From JAEUSI01 sp036782915 (GTDB lineage Bacteria > Bacteroidota > Ignavibacteria > Tepidaquicellales > Tepidaquicellaceae): 10,456 nt of DNA. Below, one piece after another: positions 6,935 to 10,456 of the stretch (positions are counted from its first letter, which is position 1; every line of letters starts with the position of its first letter). A program made the position numbers and the translations under genes. The notes beneath the pieces are model-generated. The model had not been told where the DNA came from, did no database searches, and worked only from the letters and a program-made list of their open reading frames with translations. The stretch is taken from positions 1 through 10,456 of the forward strand of contig DAIPYE010000117.1 of the NCBI GenBank assembly GCA_036782915.1, read 5' to 3'.

Positions 6935-7831
6935 ATGTCAAATCAAATTATCAAACCTGCCAGAAATTGGGTAAAAGAAAAGATTAGTAATATTAACAAT
7001 GAGCTTGATAGAGAAAATAAGAAGAAAAACACTCAGGATAATTCAAAAGTAATTTATCTACCGTATAAAGATGGTGTTGACTCATTTGTAATACCTAAAT
7101 CCAGTGAAAAATATGATATTTGTGTTCAGGGACTGCCAATTCCTCCTGAAAAACTATGGCTTGGTTATGGTAAAAATAAAGATGAATATCTTTACGGGAC
7201 TGAACAGATAGACAAAATGCTGGATATTTTAAAAAAGTCAGGGTTTACAATATCAGGTGGAAATAAAATTCTTGATTTTGGCTGCGGTGCCGGAAGAATG
7301 ATCAGATGGCTTAAGCCTTATGCAGAAACCTGTGAGATCTGGGGAACAGATATCAGTTCGGACCATATTTTCTGGGCTAAGAAATATCTCAGACCCCCTT
7401 TTAATTTTGCCACAACCACTACAATTCCTCATCTTCCATTCAAAGACAGTTATTTTGATCTGATTTATTGCGGCTCGGTTTTTACTCATATTGACGATCT
7501 GACAGATTCATGGCTTTTGGAATTAAGAAGGATACTTAATCCTGATGGAAGGCTTTACTTTACAATTCACGATAAAAATTCAATAGAGCTGATAAATTCT
7601 ATCCCGGAATACAAGAGTTTATGGCTTGCCGAATATATGAACTCCAATATTCCATTTGCAAAGTATTTAGACTCTGATTTTAATATGGCAGTCGGCGGAA
7701 GAGGTTATGAAGCTCAGGTTTTTTATGATGTCGATTATTTTTGTGATTCTATAAAAACTATTTTTGAAACTGTTTCTGTTACTCAGGAAGCTTATGGCTT
7801 CCAGACAGGCATTCTTTTAAAAGGGAAATGA
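6935..7831 (+). CDS. Class I SAM-dependent methyltransferase
   Basis: A 298-residue protein with a complete Rossmann-type methyltransferase core. Motif I is ILDFGCGAGR (residues 112-121), the acidic residue ending strand 2 is D139 in WGTDIS, post-I is LPFKDSYFDLIYCGSVFTHI (167-186), and motif III is LRRILNPDGRLYFTIHD (197-213). The ~110-residue N-terminal extension begins with a charged, probably helical segment (residues 10-35) and has a PIPPEKLWLGYG element (68-79), a type of lead-in often seen in methyltransferases of glycan clusters. There is no signal peptide or membrane segment. It is first in the plus-strand series and divergent from cysC. Unlike the two genes that follow, it is not a member of their family beyond the shared fold. 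The substrate is unknown; a sugar or lipid-linked glycan is inferred from the neighbours. Confidence 0.88.
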   Translation: MSNQIIKPARNWVKEKISNINNELDRENKKKNTQDNSKVIYLPYKDGVDSFVIPKSSEKYDICVQGLPIPPEKLWLGYGKNKDEYLYGTEQIDKMLDILKKSGFTISGGNKILDFGCGAGRMIRWLKPYAETCEIWGTDISSDHIFWAKKYLRPPFNFATTTTIPHLPFKDSYFDLIYCGSVFTHIDDLTDSWLLELRRILNPDGRLYFTIHDKNSIELINSIPEYKSLWLAEYMNSNIPFAKYLDSDFNMAVGGRGYEAQVFYDVDYFCDSIKTIFETVSVTQEAYGFQTGILLKGK

Positions 7832-7894
7832 AATGCCTTCGAACGAAAATCTTTTTATAGTTTTAATCAAATTTAAAATTTAAAAAACAGGGAA

Positions 7895-8691
7895 TTGACA
7901 GATATTTATCCTGAAAGATATATTTCACAATCAAATTTCAATGATTTCACATATTCTAAAAAAAAACATTTTAATTATTTCAAAAAAAATAATTTTGACT
8001 TAGAACTTTTTAAAACCGAAGTTGATCAGCTTAACTGTGATTTGAAGGTATATCAGGATTTATTTGTATTTACATTTATAAAAGATAATATCAGCAAAGG
8101 TGCAAAAATCCTGGAAGTCGGGGGAGGTAAATCGAGAATTCTTGATTATTTTNNNNNNNNNNAAAATATTTCAAAAATGATTATGAATGCTGGAATCTGG
8201 ATAAGTTTGAAGGACTGGGAAACGGACCTTTAAAAAATGATAATGACGGGATAAAAACAGTATATGATCTTGCCGGAAATTTCAATAAAGAACTCGAAAA
8301 TGAGTATTTTGATTTGGTATTTTCTATTTCGGCTTTGGAGCATACACCTGTAAATGATTTTGAAATTTATAAAAACATTCTGGATGATATGAACAGAGTT
8401 TTAAAAAAAGAAGGATTATCTTTGCATGCTATTGATCAGTGCGCTGAAGATATTACCGGCTATGAAGACGCGGAAGACCTTGTAGTCTGGACAAATCCCA
8501 TAATTGAATACTTCGCTCAAAATCAGGTAACAGTAAATAAATTTATACCCCTTCTGAAAATTATAAAAGATCCAGAACTTTACGGAATGTCTGAAAAATT
8601 TTATTCCGGATGCTGGCAGAATGTCACGGGAAAAAGTTACAAAGAATTCGGGATGCCTTTTTCTTATAATCTTTTATGGAGAAAATTATAA
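7895..8691 (+). CDS. Methyltransferase-like protein, tandem copy 1 (interrupted by assembly gap)
   Basis: The protein is split by ten Ns at 8153-8162. Before the gap are 86 residues ending ILEVGGGKSRILDYF; after it, from 8164 in a different frame, the same protein resumes as KYFKNDYECWNLDKF and runs to the stop at 8691. Without the gap the total is about 258-261 residues, matching the 255 of the next gene. Motif I is ILEVGGGKSR; post-I is YFDLVFSISALEH. The C-terminus ends SYNLLWRKL, like its paralogues. The start is a TTG at 7895: the 18 residues from there to the shared FNDF align end to end with the paralogue's N-terminus from its ATG. About 56 of the first 86 residues are identical to the next gene. 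It is probably intact in the organism, and its role in methylating the same product as its neighbours is inferred. Confidence 0.8.
8153..8162. other. Assembly gap (10 Ns) inside a coding region
   Basis: Ten consecutive Ns break the reading frame of the first tandem methyltransferase gene. A gap length of 2 modulo 3 would restore it. The flanks look redundant: the left ends ...CTT GAT TAT TTT and the right begins A AAA TAT TTC, and both align to the same three codons (AAG CAT TTC) of the paralogue. The two contig ends therefore probably overlap by about nine bases with slight strain differences, and little or no sequence is truly missing. Confidence 0.9.
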
Positions 8692-8766
8692 TTTTCACAA
8701 TATATACAAGAATGAAGTAATACATAAATAAATTATTCAACATTAATAAAAACATATACATAGAAA

Positions 8767-9534
8767 ATGACCGAAACTACGCAATCAAAATTTATTACAC
8801 CGGAGAATTTTAATGATTTTACATATTCAAAGAACTGGCATTTTAATTATTTTAAGATCAATAAATTTGATTTAGATCTTTTTAAAAGGGAAATAGATCC
8901 TCTTGACAGTGATTTGAAGATTTATCAGGATATTTTTGTATATAAATTCATTAAAGATAATATAAGCAAAGGTTCAAAAATACTTGACATCGGGGGTGGT
9001 CATTCCAGGATCTTAAAGCATTTCAAAGATGATTACGAATGCTGGAATCTGGATAAATTCGAAGGAATAGGTAATGGTCCCACAAAAGCTGATGAATCAG
9101 AGTTTAAGATCATTTATGATTACATCGGAAATTTTAACAAGGATATTCCGGATGATTACTTTGATCTTGTGTTTTCTATATCCACACTTGAGCATGTACC
9201 TCAGGATGATATTCAGAATTTCGAAAATATAATTAAGGATATTAACAGGATTTTGAAACCCGGAGGATATTCAGTTCATTGTCTGGATTGCGTATGGAAA
9301 TTTAATATAAATATAATCTGGGCAAATCCAATAACGAAATACTTTTTTGATAGGGAAAAGACATTTAACAGTTTTATTGATTTAGAGAAAGCGGTACAGG
9401 ATCCTGAATTGTTTGGTATGACAGAAGCTCGTTTCACAAAAAGCTGGGCAGTAACTACAGGCAAGACATATCAGCAGTTTGGCAAGCCTTTTTCCTATAA
9501 TACTTTATGGCAGAAACCTTTAAATTTAATTTAA
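8767..9534 (+). CDS. Methyltransferase-like protein, tandem copy 2
   Basis: A 255-residue intact member of the local family. Motif I is ILDIGGGHSR (residues 72-81), where the usual third Gly is Ser; strand 2 ends NLD with D96; post-I is DDYFDLVFSISTLEHV (129-144); motif III is INRILKPGGYSVHCLD (159-174). The region before the Rossmann core (14-67), with FNDFTYSK, HFNYFK and IYQDIFVYKFIKDN, and the C-terminal FSYNTLWQK (242-250) are specific to the family and shared with copy 1 and with the N-terminal half of the sulfotransferase protein. At DNA level a 36-base block (9031-9066) matches copy 1 (8179-8214) at 33 positions, pointing to recent duplication. It lies 75 bases after copy 1 and 6 bases before the next gene. 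The substrate is unknown. Confidence 0.87.
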   Translation: MTETTQSKFITPENFNDFTYSKNWHFNYFKINKFDLDLFKREIDPLDSDLKIYQDIFVYKFIKDNISKGSKILDIGGGHSRILKHFKDDYECWNLDKFEGIGNGPTKADESEFKIIYDYIGNFNKDIPDDYFDLVFSISTLEHVPQDDIQNFENIIKDINRILKPGGYSVHCLDCVWKFNINIIWANPITKYFFDREKTFNSFIDLEKAVQDPELFGMTEARFTKSWAVTTGKTYQQFGKPFSYNTLWQKPLNLI

Positions 9535-9540
9535 TACAAT

Positions 9541-10269
9541 ATGTTTGAATTAGGAACAACTGATCACTGGTGGAAAGCTGCAAAAAAATATCCTATGCTT
9601 TCAAACCATTCTTATCTTCTAAAACCACTTGGATCAGCACACATCATAAGTCTGATAGAAGAATATAAACCTAAAAGAATTCTTGAAATCGGTCACGGAG
9701 GATTTTCTTTTATATTTAAATTATTTTATGATGAACTTGAAATGTGGGGAGTAGATGACTTTCTTGAAGACAGTAAAGTTGAAGCTGATGCTTTGTCTGA
9801 TATCAGAAAAAAATTTTCAAAGGTCAATTTTGTTTCAGGATTTATGGGTGATAATATAAAAAACCTCCCTGATAATTATTTTGATCTGGTATATTCAATT
9901 TCTGTAATTGAACATGTTCCTGAGGAAAAGCTTAAAAGTTTTTTTGATGGAAGTCTGAGAGTTACAAAACCGGGAGGGATTGTTTCACATTCTTATGATG
10001 TCTATTACAGACAAAATACAAAAAAAGTTTTTGATGCTTATGAAAATTCGGGACTTGAATGGCTTAAATCAAAAGATACAATGAATGTATTCTGGGAGGA
10101 ATGGCTGGGAAATTTTGATAAGAAATTTGTAGAAGATATGTTTGGCAGAATTATATTTGAAAATCCAATGGAAGTTGTTGAAAAATATATGTGGCAAAAA
10201 GAGAGAAGTGTAAGACCAAATCCGCTGAACTGGCTGACAGTATTAACTGCAGGTGTAAAGCCGAAATAA
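9541..10269 (+). CDS. SAM-dependent methyltransferase
   Basis: A 242-residue protein with a methyltransferase fold. Motif I is RILEIGHGGFSF (46-57), the acidic end of strand 2 is WGVDD (69-73), post-I is DNYFDLVYSISVIEHVPEE (111-129) and motif III is SLRVTKPGGIVSHSYDVY (138-155). The post-I segment resembles the tandem pair, but the N-terminus (MFELGTTDHWW) and C-terminus lack the FNDF and SYN-x-LW blocks, so it is a more distant relative. Its ATG comes 6 bases after the previous stop, so the two are very probably co-transcribed and perhaps translationally coupled. It is the last gene of the plus-strand series and is followed by a hairpin terminator. The substrate is unknown. Confidence 0.87.
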   Translation: MFELGTTDHWWKAAKKYPMLSNHSYLLKPLGSAHIISLIEEYKPKRILEIGHGGFSFIFKLFYDELEMWGVDDFLEDSKVEADALSDIRKKFSKVNFVSGFMGDNIKNLPDNYFDLVYSISVIEHVPEEKLKSFFDGSLRVTKPGGIVSHSYDVYYRQNTKKVFDAYENSGLEWLKSKDTMNVFWEEWLGNFDKKFVEDMFGRIIFENPMEVVEKYMWQKERSVRPNPLNWLTVLTAGVKPK

Positions 10270-10289
10270 ATTTTTTAATAATAATAAAA

Positions 10290-10321
10290 AAAAGCATTCA
10301 TAATTTACAATGAATGCTTTT
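10290..10321. terminator. Bidirectional-looking hairpin terminator
   Basis: A perfect 12-bp stem, AAAAGCATTCAT (10290-10301) with ATGAATGCTTTT (10310-10321), encloses an 8-base loop. Read on the minus strand it is followed by a strong T-run (eight Ts, four of them in the stem, then ATTATTATT), a good intrinsic terminator for the minus-strand gene ending at 10346. On the plus strand it follows the last methyltransferase gene by 20 bases but has only the TTTT of the stem, so it is weaker in that direction. Confidence 0.8.
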
Positions 10322-10345
10322 AAAATAAAATTATTTAAAGAAAAA

Positions 10346-10456
10346 TTATTTCTTTTTAGATCTAAATCTTTTTGAGATCACCAAACCGCCTAATAGTATT
10401 AACGGTAATTCAATTCCAAATAATCCGCAGCTGCTTGGTTTATTTTCCTCAGTTTT
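10346..10456 (-). CDS. C-terminal fragment of a secreted/surface protein with a sorting-type tail (5' partial)
   Basis: An open minus-strand frame enters from the right edge and ends at TAA (10346-10348), giving 36 residues. After a polar KTEENKPSS linker comes Cys-Gly (CGLFGIE), then a hydrophobic stretch (LPLILLGGLVI), then a basic end SKRFRSKKK. This three-part layout (short motif, one transmembrane segment, Arg/Lys cluster at the very end) is that of C-terminal protein-sorting tails such as the Cys-containing MYXO-CTERM-type signals, which are removed by a membrane protease during surface anchoring. I cannot assign it to a named family. The frame is short, but the pattern and a strong terminator right after its stop support a real gene. 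The rest of the protein lies outside the window. Confidence 0.7.
   Translation of the reverse strand, partial: KTEENKPSSCGLFGIELPLILLGGLVISKRFRSKKK

Noticed and set aside
7895..8691. Tandem copy 1 as a frameshifted pseudogene or as two separate small genes
   Set aside because: The only break is the run of Ns, and both halves align end to end with the intact paralogue; an assembly artefact explains it better.

Overview
The window is AT-rich (about one third G+C by eye) and densely coded. It looks like a surface-glycan modification locus of a Gram-negative bacterium. None of the start sites shows a clear, well-spaced Shine-Dalgarno sequence. The C-terminal domain of the first gene is of a kind I know mainly from Bacteroidota, Ignavibacteriota and relatives. 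Together these suggest that broad lineage, but this is inference and no phylogenetic marker is present.

Layout. Positions 3-1184 (+) hold the 3' part of a secreted-type parallel beta-helix protein. It converges on a five-gene minus-strand series that reads leftwards from 6588: cysC (APS kinase), cysD and cysN (the two ATP sulfurylase subunits), a 518-residue protein joining a methyltransferase-like domain to a sulfotransferase domain, and an FkbM-family methyltransferase. A degenerate 6-7 nt repeat array fills most of the cysD-cysN gap. A 346-base divergent intergenic region (6589-6934) separates this series from a plus-strand series of four SAM-methyltransferase-like genes (6935-10269). The second of these is interrupted by a run of 10 Ns that is probably a false or mis-sized scaffold gap. 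A hairpin terminator follows, and it also serves a minus-strand gene of which only the last 36 codons lie in the window. Those codons encode a Cys-Gly / hydrophobic / basic C-terminal sorting-type tail.

How the genes fit together. CysD/CysN make APS from sulfate and ATP, and CysC makes PAPS. No APS/PAPS reductase or sulfite reductase is present, while a PAPS-dependent sulfotransferase lies directly downstream of cysN. The pathway here therefore most likely feeds sulfation of a glycan or other surface molecule rather than cysteine synthesis. The methyltransferases suggest the same product is also methylated.

The most unusual point is that the N-terminal ~278 residues of the sulfotransferase protein belong to the same family as the tandem plus-strand genes at 7895-8691 and 8767-9534. 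About 30 of 74 residues match without gaps over the conserved block, and all three share a closing SYN-x-LW motif. One methyltransferase-like family has thus been duplicated locally and, in one copy, fused to a sulfotransferase.
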